A stretch of 64,000 nt of DNA from NCBI GenBank assembly GCA_029891345.1, contig CM056994.1:143118457-143182456 (forward strand). Direction: 5' to 3'. The stretch comes from Dryococelus australis. Taxonomy: Eukaryota > Arthropoda > Insecta > Phasmatodea > Phasmatidae. The translations under genes were made by a program, and so were the position numbers. Below the pieces are notes generated by a model. That model was not told where the DNA came from and did not search any database. It worked only from the letters and a program-made list of their open reading frames with translations. Below, one piece after another: positions 1 to 10,800 of the stretch. The first letter of the stretch is position 1, and the number at the start of each line of letters is the position of its first letter.

Positions 1-2820
1 AAAAAATTGTAATTTTTACAGAGAAATTCTTTGTACTTTCACCAATACTTGTAACAGTAGAAAAATTTATCTTGTAAACCTTCTCGTTTGTAAAAATACA
101 TTTGACGTGTTTGTAATTTGCTTAAAGAAATGTTCGTATTATACTGACCCATTTTCACGATCTTCAGCAAAACGGCGGAAACTTGACAACGTAAAACCGC
201 ATCTAGCTGTTTCTGCAAAAACTATGGGTGATGAAAAACGAAGCTTCGTACAAGAAGAAATGTATTGCAAGTCTTAGTAACGTAAAACACTTAAAAGTCT
301 CAGATAATCATAATAAAACGACAATTTCAATAATACATGACCGTATTATTCATTAACTGTTAATGTTTCCTAGCTACACAGAACTCTCAATCGACCCTGA
401 ATACCTCCCTGTTAAGAGCCGTCAAAATCTGTTAACTCAACAGTACTCTTAAAATGAATTGAATGCACATTTTCTTATTAACCAAATAAATCCATTAATA
501 TTGTGTAGGTACTTGCACCTATATTTGCTTTAAAAATAAATTTTACACTCGTAAGTCATGGGTGCCGTCTAATGATACAGTTGGTTTGGGTTATAGGCCA
601 GATGCTTGCAAAGTGAATAATTTGTTTTGGTTATTATATTTTGAAATTTCTTTGTAATTAATATTTGTTATTATTTTGTCACATTTGTTTTCTAGAAGGA
701 AAAAAAGTAATTATATATACACTTCGCAATAAAGTCAGTTGTAATGCTATACTATAATTTGTAATACGACCAATACATGTCTCGCAAATTTTACGAGAAA
801 ACTCTCTGTAGATTTACAAAGGATTGTCTTGGCAAATGGGTTTCCAAAGATTTTTTCTGTAAAAGTAAAAATAACTTTTCGAATATACGGGGGGACCATA
901 ACACCGTTTTTCCAATACGGCAGGTTTCTCATACTCAAATGTTTATGAGTGTACACCATGTATTATATAACTGTTGTTCGAAACATTCCAGGTTTTAATA
1001 TTTGAACAACGCTTATGCAAGCATCGCGTTTCGGAATGCAAAGATTTGTCAGGTTGCCGAAAATGTTTAAAATTCATTTTGTGTGCTATTTAAAATATTT
1101 GTCTATAACGATAGGTATGGCTGTTTACAATTTTTCGCACATCTCAAAAATGTATCCATTTCATGAAAGGAAATAGTGATATGAGCCACTTCTGTTACCT
1201 ACTGAAGGATGCGTGTAACAATATAATTCCGTCCTTTGAATTCTTTGGACGTTATTCTGTCCTCCATTATGATGTCGTTAGACGATCCTAGTAGATGAAA
1301 GTATCGCTGTTATATATTCTCTGGAGAGCATTAATTCTAAGAGTAACTTATTCAACAACCTAAGAACAGTTTTAAGTTACTTTTGTTTCCGACAAAACGT
1401 TTCCCTATAGACGAAATTAATGTTCAGAGAAAAAAATATATGTAAACTTTTTTCTACATGTATCTCTTTTTACAATGCAGTGGAGTGACTGCAGGTGATA
1501 TTTTTCAACCTGAACTCGCCGACAAACGTGAAAATGTGATTTATTCATAAAAATATCGATCCTGGTATCCATATTTATATAGAAAACTGGTGCTGATTTT
1601 AGTGTAGCGTCATACTGAAGTAAACTTCGGATAGAATTAAACAAACAAATATTGTTATTTACACACAACTGCTTAAATTTTTTGTTAGGTTTACCAACAT
1701 TATAAATATTTTTAGTTGCCATTCGTAGAATTTGTGGATAATTTAACAGTTTCTCTATAAGCAATGCATGAAAACTGAAATGAGTTGCAAAGTTAAGAAA
1801 AACTACCTTTCCCCCAAATCTCTAAATAATACATTTGCGTTAAGCAATGTTATAGTGATTGTAAAATCTTCATCAAACCTGTTAAAAGTGAAAGTGTGAT
1901 TGAAATGGTATGCTAATAGACTACAAATATATATTGTATTGTGGCGTTTATGTACAAAATATTTTAATATCTCACTTATTTCGTGACGGTGCCGATTGTT
2001 TCATCTTACTGAAATGGCTATAATATTAAACATAAGGAGTTAGGAAGAGTGTGACGTTGAAAATTCTGGTTTAAGTGCCTAAGCAATATCGTTTTCGTAA
2101 AAAAAGAATGTGAACAGATTTCCGTTCGTTTTACTATACGAGCCGGAAACCAAAACATAAAAGAAAATAATTTCCCAATCTCCTTTGTGTAAATCACCTA
2201 CGTGAAAAAAAAATTTGATTTATTTACAGAAGCCATAGAAATAGCGCCTCTGGAACTTTATCAAAAAATTGCTTTGGGTTTAATTCCTTCTTAATTGAGT
2301 ACGAACACAATTTTACACTATACATGCCAATTATAGCTTATAATTTGTTGTAAAAAACGGGTTTTAGAAAATATTACTTTATAGGAATACGGTTATTCTG
2401 TCAAGACATTAAACTTTCAACATCGCTACCAAAGTGGGATTCTCGAAACGGGAAATAAAATATATAATTTAGTATATTTATATACTGGTTAACACAATTC
2501 CTCAATTATAGTGTAACTGAAATATTCACAGTTCAGTGAAATGAGAACAATTTATACCATATTACCCTCTTACTAACTAAAATCTTTTATCGTTTTGTCC
2601 TTTATCGTTTTACTCAAATTAATATATATGCTTATATTTTTGTTTATTAACAGAAATCATACTAAAATAATTTACGTAAATATCTTGGTATCTTGCCCCA
2701 ATACTAGTCATATGTTTCACATCGTTCATATAATTCTCTTTTTAAAAAAAACCACAAGAATATGAAAATAGATGTTTGACGTGGTGTTCTCTTCCACACT
2801 ACGTTATATATAATTCAAAA
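1..2820. other. AT-rich stretch with no gene recognised
   Basis: This stretch is strongly AT-rich and stops are frequent in all six frames. The few open frames (up to about 115 codons) have no motif I recognise and overlap each other on both strands. Apart from a short SINE-like fragment near 405-450, I see no repeat, RNA gene or coding signal. Confidence 0.5.
405..450 (+). repeat. Short 3' fragment of a SINE-like repeat
   Basis: A stretch of about 45 bases containing the words CTGTTAAGAGCCG and CTCAA closely resembles the 3' end of the SINE copy at 49.38-49.64 kb (GTTGTTAAGAGCCGCTCAAA). Only the tail is present, which is usual for 5'-truncated retroposed copies. The match is short, so chance cannot be excluded. 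Confidence 0.3.
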
Positions 2821-2951
2821 ACTATTTTTGTCAACAGTTGATTCTTTTTATCCTTCTTCCTTTCACAGACAGCATCTGCGTGTAATCAAACTTGCAGGAA
2901 CTTGTGAAGTGCTTTTCAAAATCTCCGATTTTTCCTTAAGAGAGGCAAAAA

Positions 2952-3215
2952 ATGGGTGTTGCGTTCAGATTCTGTTGTCACTGCGACAAAATGCAGAAAG
3001 CGGAATGGGTCTTTCCGCCACTCTTGCCTTGTCGAGGAATAGCATTGATTTCCGATGCGCAAGACGAGTCGCACGCGTGAGTTATTGGAACGAAACAGAT
3101 GCGGGCTCGGAAAGCGCTTGCTCCGACACCCGGTCCAAATGACCCGTGTGCCCTTGTTGAAATGGCAAATGGGGAGTATTGGTTTGTCCCGCCTACCAGT
3201 TTTATCCATCAATAG
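2952..3215 (+). pseudogene. Unrecognised reading frame with one internal stop
   Basis: An ATG at 2952 opens a frame of 88 codons ending at TAG 3213-3215, interrupted only by a TGA at 3078-3080. The composition is less AT-rich than the surroundings. The N-terminal part has several cysteines and a histidine (pattern CCHC in RFCCHCDKM), and the second part ends in a run rich in aromatic residues and prolines. I do not recognise the product. Two other overlapping open frames cover the same DNA, so the long openness partly reflects its higher GC content. It could be a decayed exon, a piece of a mobile element or chance. Confidence 0.2.
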
Positions 3216-4466
3216 TAACAATTTGCCAAATCCCAATTTTGTTTGTTTACATTGCCTAGAGGAAATTTGTCACTTGTACGCGGTCGAGTCGTATTGATAT
3301 AAAACAATCTATCTGTTTCTGTTTACATACCTAATTCTCAGCCTGAGTCCACAGACAGAAAATACATATCCTCGGCTTCTTTGCATTAACAAGTAATCTT
3401 TGAAATTTCTCTCCTTAGTATTTTATCAAATATTATATATTTTCAGCAAACATAAAATAAAAATTTTAATTCTGAATTGAATTAATATATTCATATTTTC
3501 ACTTTTTATAATAGCAAGTTAAACATAATCTCCAGCAAAACGCAGCACTAAACATATTAAAACTACTATAAGCCTGCACTATAATACAATACAAGCCTGA
3601 GTCTTGTTGCCTATACAAAGCTAAGGAGTACTTGACACATAACTGGAAAAATTTTACTTATATAATATTTCATTATTTAAAAAATAAATTTCATTATGAA
3701 AACGTTTACATTAGTTTCAAGACAAAATTTATGTGACACGATTAGAAAGTACACATTTCAAAAACAAAATATTCATCAGTATTAGGAAATAAGTTCTTTG
3801 CGGAATGTTTTCAATGTTGAGATACAGCCAACTAATTACGCTATAGATGCCTGCCATTGTTACTTAAATAGCTGGCCACCGAGATGTGAAATTTATTTGT
3901 TAATAAATCTGCTGAAAATAGCCTCATATTTGAATCTTGCTGAGTTGGGTTGTAGTCAGGAGTTCACCTCAGAGCTCATGAGGGAATACTGCATCAAGTC
4001 GAATGCTCTACGTGCTAATACTTATAACCAAAATATATCTTTTTCGAAATTGTTTATAGGTGTTCAGGGCAATACAGACCATTTTGAAATAATTATAGGA
4101 CTCCAGACCAAATGGCAGCACATGGCAACTATTCTGGCTCCTCCCATGTCACAGTGATGAAATAGCCAGTCATGTATTTCGCGAACACAAATAAGCTATG
4201 GAATAAAAGTTATCCACGTAGTTCTCGTGCATAGCAATTATTTAATATATAAGGAAAAAATAGTTCGAATAGGAAGAAAAACTTGTACTTAACGATAACA
4301 CCAAAATGGTTATACGCAAAATCCACTTTAGCTGACAATATTATGGAAAGAGAAAGAACTTAAACCTCTCCACCAAACATAATGGTGGTCACGTTTCCCA
4401 AAGTAGTTGCCATAAAATTTAAATTTTCTTATTATTTAATACATCGGAAATAGTACGATTTAGGTA
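3216..4466. other. AT-rich spacer with no gene recognised
   Basis: No motif-bearing frame was seen. The 119-codon open stretch at 3798-4157 lacks an ATG at its start (it begins with TTG) and its translation matches nothing I know, so I treat it as chance. Confidence 0.4.
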
Positions 4467-4850
4467 AGTACGAGGCAAGGGAATGCGACGTAGGAGCGCA
4501 GAAGCGAGGAGCCGCTAAGTTGTAATCAAAATATGTATTATCAAAAATTTTTTAATATATTTTTTTTTCAATAATTAAAGCATCCTCAGAAAATCCCAAA
4601 TATTCCGGAACAGGCGAGAGTGATCATGGACTCCGGTAAACATGGATCCAGGTGACCGGGATTATTGACACAGTACCCGTTACCTTTTACCTTAACCTTT
4701 GATCTTAAAATGCAAAAATAATAAAAAAATTCAAAATATTCCAAAAAATCCCAAACAATATATTAATAAAAAATGTATAATTAGTAATAGTTATTAAAAT
4801 TATTTAAAATATGTATAAACTTATAATTAATTTATTAAACTTACATCTAC
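4467..4850 (+). repeat. Candidate left terminal inverted repeat
   Basis: The best-conserved part (about 4685-4845) carries the words AACCTTTGAT, AAAATTCAAAA, ATGTATAATTAG and AGTTATTAAAA in the same order as the reverse complement of 45.37-45.64 kb (ACCTTTGACC, AAAATTCAAAA, ATGTATTACTT, AGTTATTAAAA). The outer edge at 4467 reads AGTACGAGG, against AGTACTAGG at the other end. Much of the shared sequence is AT-rich, so part of the likeness is composition. The shared order of the words is the main argument. Confidence 0.4.
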
Positions 4851-5039
4851 GAAGGACCCCCAGTTCAATGCTCAGCTCACGACAGACTCCCTCGCCCCAA
4901 CTCCCCTCAACTATATTAATTCTGCCATCTTGATTTTTTGTTCGTCATTTGTTTGTACAATAGTGGAGACCACCATCTTGGTAGTGGACCACCTTCCTGT
5001 TAGGCATCACCCATCCGCCATAATGGAAGACAATGACCC

Positions 5040-5605
5040 TGATCCTGACCCTGTGACATTGAATGACCTTGTAAAACAAAAACTCGAGAAAAATCCATAA
5101 AAGTCAGCAAGCATAATGCATAACAGACAACTATCACCATGTTAATAGCATAAGACCCTAATGTTAACCCCATGACATTTCATGACCTTGAAAACCAAAA
5201 AGGGAGAAAATCATAAACTTCAGCAAGCATAATACGTAAGAGACTACTACAAGCATATTGAATCCATACGACATTGGCCTTAACCCCATAACCTTGAATG
5301 ACCTTAAAAACAAAAAAAAAGACAAAATTACATAAAAATCAGCAAGCACAATACATTACAGACTATTACCACCATATTGGGTGCAGACCACCGTTACTTT
5401 GACCCCATGAACTTGAATGACCTTGAAAGCAACCACCGAAAAAATACCTAGAATTCAACATGCATAATACTACCACCATAATAGATGAATACGACTCTGA
5501 TCTTAACCACATTATGTTAAATGACCTTGAAAACTAAAACTCGAGAAAAATACATCAAATTCAACAAGCATATTATGTTACTGACTACTATGTTAACGTC
5601 TCGAT
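5040..5605 (+). repeat. Tandem array of about five diverged units of about 115 bp
   Basis: The phrase ATGACCTTGAAAAC followed by AAAA, GAGAAAA, an ATAAAA/ATCAAA block, TCAGCAAGCATAAT and ACTACTACCACCATATT recurs about every 110-120 bases: near 5060, 5180, 5300, 5415 and 5525. Copies differ by many substitutions and small gaps. The array lies between the candidate left end and the ATPase pseudogene, which is where subterminal repeats of Polinton-type elements could lie. The GACCTTGA and GACCCCATGA words also echo the candidate terminal repeats. Confidence 0.65.
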
Positions 5606-5887
5606 TTCACTGCCAAGCTAACTGTCGGCACTTATAGACATAAAAAACCTAAATATTCCAACCTATTTTTAAGAACAGTTCTTCCAATTAATGGTAAAGC
5701 TATATACATGATGCATGACTTGACATCATGCTTAATTTATTAAATATTTTAAATACTTATTGTTCAAAACTTAAAGGCCAACAGGAGGATACGACTCACA
5801 AAAATAAAGCAAAATACTAATTATTTTATAATAAAAATTTATTGTTATTTCGTAATAACTTCTTTATAAAAAAATCAGTTCATCACA

Positions 5888-7323
5888 TCATCTAATATAA
5901 TCCCGATACTTAAGTTCTCTTATGATCGAAACCATCTCTTTCATGGTCTAGTAATCCCCACGTTGTTGCTTATCGAGCAACTATTTAAGTCTGTCTACAA
6001 GTTAGTTGGGATCTTCAGTAAACATATCGTCAGTATACTCGTCGTCTTCTGCCTTCTTCGCATCATTTGTCGAAGGAAACTCGTTGGGGAAATGTGTGGA
6101 AACTTCAAGGGAATCATCATCGTCTTCAAAACTATCACTGCCGTCATAGTTATCGTCTATGCTGTCTTTATGATCGTATTCACTTCCTGCTTCATCCTCA
6201 ATATTAAGTTAACTTTTATTTATAGCAGGAGTTGTATTTTCATCAGTATTTAGAGCTGATGGGAATTTATTTTGCTGATTTTCGACTTCTCATGAACATC
6301 TTGCAAGTGTACCTTCCGCACAAACTAACTGTACTGAACTCATTCCGTCTATAGCATTAGCTGTGGTGCCATAATCATCTGTGAAAACGGTACCCATCGA
6401 TGTAGCAGGATGATTTGACCACCACTTGCTGGTTCCCAGTCCTCTCGGCAGACAGCGATGAACTTATCAAACCCGTGCCTGTACCCTCCACTATGTAAAA
6501 GACAGTCCTTAACGACAGTTAAAAATCCATATTTCTCTTTCCAGCACAACTCACACATATCTTTGAGGTATGATAGACTCATGTCCGTATTAACATGATC
6601 ATCATAAACGTGGCGTAAATTCGTATCGTCCATGCGAAACAGCACCAACAAGTTTGCGTTGTCGCTAAGAAGTTGTTTGGATATGCGCGAATAAGTCTGA
6701 CCGAGGTACACACAGTCTACATTCGCGGGTACCAATGCTAAAGTAGTCTTCAATGCAAGTTGGTTTCTCGCAGGCAATGTCATCGAAGACAAATATCAAG
6801 TTTCGCAATGCTTCGCTTGGAGGTACGACGGCTTCATTATCACTGCATGGGAAGTATTTCACACCTTTCACAGCATGCAGTACACGTGTCAATCATCGGT
6901 ATTTCGGTTGCTGGAGTGATTATGAATAAAAGTTCAAATTCTCGAAGCGAAGGCCATTCTCTTCTTCCAGCAGGCTCAGTAGGACGCATGTCTTGCCACA
7001 ACCCGATGGTCCTGCGAATATGCACCTCGTCGTATTCGGAAAAAGGCTTCCATGTCGTGATTCATGGAAAATAAATTCATCTTCAACATGAATGCGTATG
7101 GGTAGAGTAACATCTTGCGTGAAGATCTGTAACCACTGCAATATTCTGGCGACGGCGGTCGTGTCGATGGCAACGGTTGTGTTGGCAGTGGAGAACTAAT
7201 ACTGAAAATTTTAGAATTGCTCTTTAAAGTATAACGCCATGAAAACAGCTTCTGACAGAATTCGCACTGAAGTGTCATATTGGAATCTGCGATACGTCCG
7301 TACTTTTCCAAGTCTAGAATCAT
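5888..7323 (-). pseudogene. Packaging-type ATPase of a Polinton/adintovirus-like element, decayed
   Basis: The product would be a P-loop ATPase of the FtsK/HerA-like DNA-packaging kind. The N-terminus carries a degenerate C2H2 zinc-finger-like stretch (C-x2-C then FSWRYTLK). Walker A is AGPSGCGKT at about 6988-7016, and Walker B is LIFVFDD near 6780. The middle contains VYLGQTYSRISKQLL and DDTNLRHVYDDHVNTDMS, which I recognise as conserved in the insect members of this family. After about 6350 a very acidic tail follows (runs of D/E, 5990-6240), then a C-terminal MVSIIRELKYRDYI motif ending at TGA 5888-5890. One frameshift lies between zinc finger and P-loop (about 7140-7200) and another near 6730. 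Stops lie at about 6918 and 6892, and several more lie in the tail. A possible poly(A) signal lies downstream on this strand, near 5850. The protein is non-functional as read. Confidence 0.8.
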
Positions 7324-7637
7324 ACTGAAACTAAAATGTATAAAAGGCGCGTATTTATACTTTGGCGAATACTCGATCGCAAAATCGACAGTGACGACAA
7401 CTAGTTACCGATGATGCAGGTCAAAATGCAGCCCTTCATATGCGCAACTCATATTCGCGGTATAAGAGCGCTCTGAGAAAACCCAAATACTTATTCAACC
7501 ATAAAAAATCTGTCGGACGACTCCACCTCTTTTATTCCAACTACGCACCACCCAAAGTCGTTTACGGCAAGGGGCAATGTAAAGTGTGGTAATTCCCAAC
7601 ACATGATTATGAGGTCTTTCTTAATTGTAGCTATTCA

Positions 7638-7758
7638 AGTGACGTATCCAGAGGCAGGGTCACAAGGGACATGAGTACCCTCTGCCTCAAATGATTACCT
7701 TGTCAATGTAATTATCGGTATTCATGTCCCTCGCGACCCTGCTCTGTATACGTCACTT
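7638..7758. repeat. Imperfect foldback (about 40-bp arms)
   Basis: The left arm starts AAGTGACGTATCCAGAGGCA and the right arm ends with its near reverse complement (CTGTATACGTCACTT). The arms also share GGGACATGA/TCATGTCCC and GGGTC/GACCC, with about 40 bases between them. A run of AAAT units and a long TA microsatellite follow directly. It could be a small MITE-like hairpin or the stem of a retroposed transcript. I do not recognise the family. Confidence 0.6.
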
Positions 7759-7778
7759 AAATAAATAAATAAATATAA

Positions 7779-7781
<3 letters not shown>

Positions 7782-7854
<73 letters not shown>
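7782..7854. repeat. (TA)n microsatellite
   Basis: About 73 bases of uninterrupted AT dinucleotides follow AAAT repeats. This type of tract is prone to length error in assembly. Confidence 0.95.
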
Positions 7855-7856
<2 letters not shown>

Positions 7857-7859
7857 CCA

Positions 7860-10800
7860 CACACACACTTTTCTAATTAGCAGCCATTTGTTACACTATT
7901 AAATAACGGGGAAACTTATAAAAATAAATTTTAAAAAAATAAAAAAATACATATATATATATATCAAGCTAAAAAATCTCAAGATGTTTAACTATATACA
8001 ATTAATGAGTAAATTTTTTGTCTTATAGTTAAACCCCCCCGTTTAAAACATTATAATTGACATTATAGTTAATTTAAAAAATTTCCTACCAACTCATTCC
8101 CTCAGAAACCAAAGTTAATATCTATTTCCCTTCTTCTATATATTGATAGATAACAATTTGTTAACGTTTTTGAAGACATTATTTGTGATTCCATTTTAGT
8201 CTTTTTTATAAACGCAGTTTACTTCTTGGAATGTGATTAAACTTTTACAATGTAAATTATGCTTTAATACCAATGGAAAAAGCAGTTTAATGTTGTGAAG
8301 AATTGCGTTTATGAACCGTGTCAGAAATATAATTATGTTGTTGTTGAAAGCCACTATCGCTGAATTGGAAAAGCAATGATCCATATTCTACCCACTCAAT
8401 CTTCGCTTGGAGGTAATATTTATCACTAACGCAATACTATAACTGTGAGAAAGCGAAACAATTTGGTATCCTCGTGGATATATTTATCGGCGCTAACTCT
8501 ATGCGCATAGGTCAGTTATATACTTGATCCGAACTTTATTTTAAAAAGCAGAGTTTCGAGATATGTCAGACATAAAAGAATATTACAATACTTCAGAAAA
8601 GTTAATATGTTATTTTCAATTTCATCTCAATTTTGCTTAAAAATCAGCAATCCCGTTCGTCATACAAATAACCGAAAGAGAGGAAAATTAGAAACACGAC
8701 CAATGTAGAGGGTTACACAATTTTTCCTTATGGGATGCTTAACATAACATAATAATAACATACACATTAAGTACCTACTGAGGATAAGAGGATCAAGGTA
8801 TTTTCCTCGTCGACTAGAATAAATTACGACTAAAATGAAACGTAACGTATAATACGTGACAATGTGTAACGAGAACGACTGACTCGTACACACTGCACAC
8901 AACATTATGCCATAATGTGAGACACTAAAACGTAATGCTAAATTATTAGAGACAGAGAGAGAAAGGGGCTCTGCATGTCTCAGTGTGTATGGGGATGATT
9001 TTGTGACAGCTGTAGTAATTGCAACAAATTTTCCGGGTAGAGTGATAACCCCAGCTGCGGACTCATGACCGTTAAAACTGAGTACTGGAATTGTGAGCTT
9101 ATTCAAAATAAAAATTATTGCCCATTTAAATACTTGATAACTAAAAAGAGTGTGAGAACTGGACACTAGATTCACCTTAGTGACGTTTGAAAGCAGTCTG
9201 ATGAGGTAATTTTGCCCGGCTCTATCCAGACTGTAAGTAGGAATACACAGACTTGATCTTACCATTCTGAAGTAACGTGTGCCATTTGTACATCCAGCAA
9301 CATAGCAGCATGGTACCAAAAATACTTGTTGGCAGAACACACACATACAAAAACAGGAATACTAGTAGAAAATTTGCTACTACGAAATGACAATAGGAGA
9401 CAATGTTTAAAAAAATGTCAGGAGGTATATTTATTCTCAAAATGACTTGACATTTCCCAGAAGGAAAAAAATTATCCAGATTGCAGTACAAATTAACGGA
9501 TTATATAAGGCACCAAAAATATTACAAAATATTTTATATATATTTTCTTCGGGTTTTGGTCTTTGAAACACTACTACCCTCGTGGAGGTAAAAATCTAAA
9601 TACTTAAAAATGTTAGAAAAAACACCCAAAGTCTTTAATATTCCTTCAGAAATAATAAATTGAATAAAAAATTCGTAATCAGGTAGCGGCAGAACAATAA
9701 GAGTTCAGTTCAGATTGGCCATAGCAAATGACGGAAAGTTCGTGTGTACGAAAAACTACATTGCGGCGTGATAAATGTTCAAGAAGGTCGTACTAACGGT
9801 ATTAAGGAAAGCATTTTATTTGGAATTTCTTAGCAGAAATTTTTAGTGAAATGCAGAATTTTAAAATTTGAAGTTCCCAATGATCAAGTATGCCGACAGG
9901 GCATCTCTGCGTATGCGCAGCAGCCCTGGGTGACGTCTTCCCTATATGCAAGCGCACGGCTTACGGTGCTAGCATACAGTTCAATGGCACTTTAACGAAC
10001 GTGCACGAGTTATAGCCAACCTCTCTGAAAGCTACGGGGAGGAGAGTAATACAGGTCTACTTATTGCTTAAAACACCTCCTGCCTTCGTCTCTCTTAGAC
10101 GGCCAGCAATATCAGGGTGCGAATGTGGACTTCTTAAGAAAAATATAAATTTAATACCTTGTTAAAAGCCCACCCGGGCTAACTGCATGATGTCGCGTTA
10201 AAAATGTCCGTATTTCACGTTGAAAACTTAACTTAAGAATGTTCTTTATAGTATGGCCAATCACGAGAGTTACAATTCAAATTCATGTGTACTGTCACTT
10301 GAAACAGTCCCAATGTTCAAAAATGCATAGTCGTACGGCCTTGTAAGTATACGTACACAACGTGAAAATAGAAAGACATAAATAGGCAGTAAAAATATAA
10401 AAAGCAATATTAAAAAAACCTATGTTACACGACGATCTTTACTTCTTTTGCAGTGGAAAATAATGAAAAAATGCGTGTTTCTATACAGGCGAGTGTTGCC
10501 TACACAGATGTCTAAGACAATATATGAATGAAAGCATTTTATGTATATGTACACACATCCGTGTCCGTGAGTAAATATATGTGTACGTGTACCCACGTAG
10601 GTACTATAACATAGTACCTTCCAGAAAGTAAGACCTATAGAGTTAATAAATATACACACGTTCTTGTATATTTGTATGTCTCCTGCACTTGTGTATAATT
10701 TACAGACCTACACAGTCACGTGTCAAGCCTTTGTTATTATTTATTCCAAAATGCAGAAAATCGGAATTTTTATTTATTGTGTCGTAAAATGTTTGCTGCC

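Noticed and set aside
3798..4157. 119-codon open frame on the plus strand
   Set aside because: It begins with TTG rather than ATG, no domain is recognisable, and nothing around it supports a gene.
5963..6253. Plus-strand hydrophobic frame resembling a small membrane protein
   Set aside because: It is the antisense of the acidic tail of the ATPase pseudogene: GAC/GAA codons read backward give Val, Ile and Phe.
8660..9346. 229-codon open frame on the minus strand, the longest non-element frame in the window
   Set aside because: Its translation is hydrophobic and low in information, shows no motif, and the surrounding sequence has no gene-like signals. A frame of this length can occur by chance in this much DNA.
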